64,000 nucleotides of DNA from Labrys wisconsinensis (lineage in GTDB: Bacteria > Pseudomonadota > Alphaproteobacteria > Rhizobiales > Labraceae), in the NCBI RefSeq assembly GCF_030814995.1, contig NZ_JAUSVX010000015.1, forward strand, positions 124,001-188,000, read 5' to 3'. The notes under the pieces were generated by a model, which saw only the letters and a program-made list of their open reading frames with translations, ran no database searches and was not told the DNA's origin. Below are positions 63,903-64,000 of this stretch, piece by piece (positions within the stretch are counted from its first letter, which is position 1; each line of letters starts with the position of its first letter). Made by a program: the position numbers and the translations under genes.

Positions 63903-64000
63903 TCAAGCCGTGGCCGACGCGGTGTCCGGGCTCGCGCTGTCCAGCGCCTCGCGCAGCTTGCGCATGCCCTGCTCCGTCTCGGCCGCGGTGCAGGCGGCAT
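63903..64000 (-). CDS. C-terminal end of an unidentified protein (truncated by window)
   Basis: Reading leftward from the window edge, one frame encodes ~31 residues (AAETEQGMRKLREALDSASP near the middle) and ends at the TGA complementary to 63903-63905. Composition is plausible for a real gene end on this strand. No family can be named. Confidence 0.45.
   Translation of the reverse strand, partial: AACTAAETEQGMRKLREALDSASPDTASATA

Noticed and set aside
1-64000. tRNA, rRNA or CRISPR array
   Set aside because: No cloverleaf-like tRNA, rRNA-like segment or regularly spaced repeat was seen; a covariance-model scan would be decisive.

Overview
The window is GC-rich, densely coded bacterial DNA, mostly accessory catabolism. 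Codon use, RbsABC- and Liv-type importers, SMP-30 lactonases, GMC oxidoreductases and LysR/GntR regulators suggest an alphaproteobacterium, probably Hyphomicrobiales (inference; there is no rRNA or other marker). I see no tRNA, rRNA or CRISPR array.

Layout. 1-3353: end of a ribose-type importer (binding protein cut by the window edge, ATPase, permease). 3504-9816: a metallo-beta-lactamase-fold (MBL) hydrolase and a branched-chain-type (Liv) importer whose binding protein diverges from the permease/ATPase genes. 9822-19700: a catabolic island with two more MBL hydrolases, two near-duplicate beta-hydroxyacid dehydrogenases, a carboxymuconolactone decarboxylase-like protein, an aldehyde dehydrogenase, a LysR regulator, an MmgE/PrpD protein and an SDR. 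19755-26579 (minus strand): a second sugar importer that includes a permease fused to a beta-propeller lactonase-like domain. 26823-30545 (minus): EtfAB with a membrane Fe-S oxidoreductase. 30877-39888: a third sugar importer, a GMC dehydrogenase with small subunit, an aldehyde dehydrogenase remnant, an SMP-30 lactonase and a second LysR. 39958-42378: an MHYT-PAS-GGDEF-EAL c-di-GMP protein. 42570-50978: a GntR-controlled hexuronate/hexonate-type locus (cyclase, importer, zinc dehydrogenase, mannonate dehydratase). 51267-58363: a 2200-residue SpvB/VCBS/RHS protein with a variable low-GC tip and an overlapping putative immunity gene, followed by transposase remnants. 59838-64000: a beta-propeller/polysaccharide pyruvyl transferase fusion, a TPR protein and the end of one more gene.

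How the parts fit. Five importers sit beside oxidoreductases, lactonases and hydrolases that could oxidise an imported sugar or acid and open the resulting lactone. A 17-bp palindrome (idealised GACATAACNGTTATGTC) recurs upstream of several of these units. At six promoter orientations a TA-rich -10-like box starts 36 or 37 bp from its edge. This suggests one activator, plausibly one of the two paralogous LysR proteins, controls much of the region. A separate ACTACCATGGTAGT operator pair lies between gntR and its divergent importer operon.
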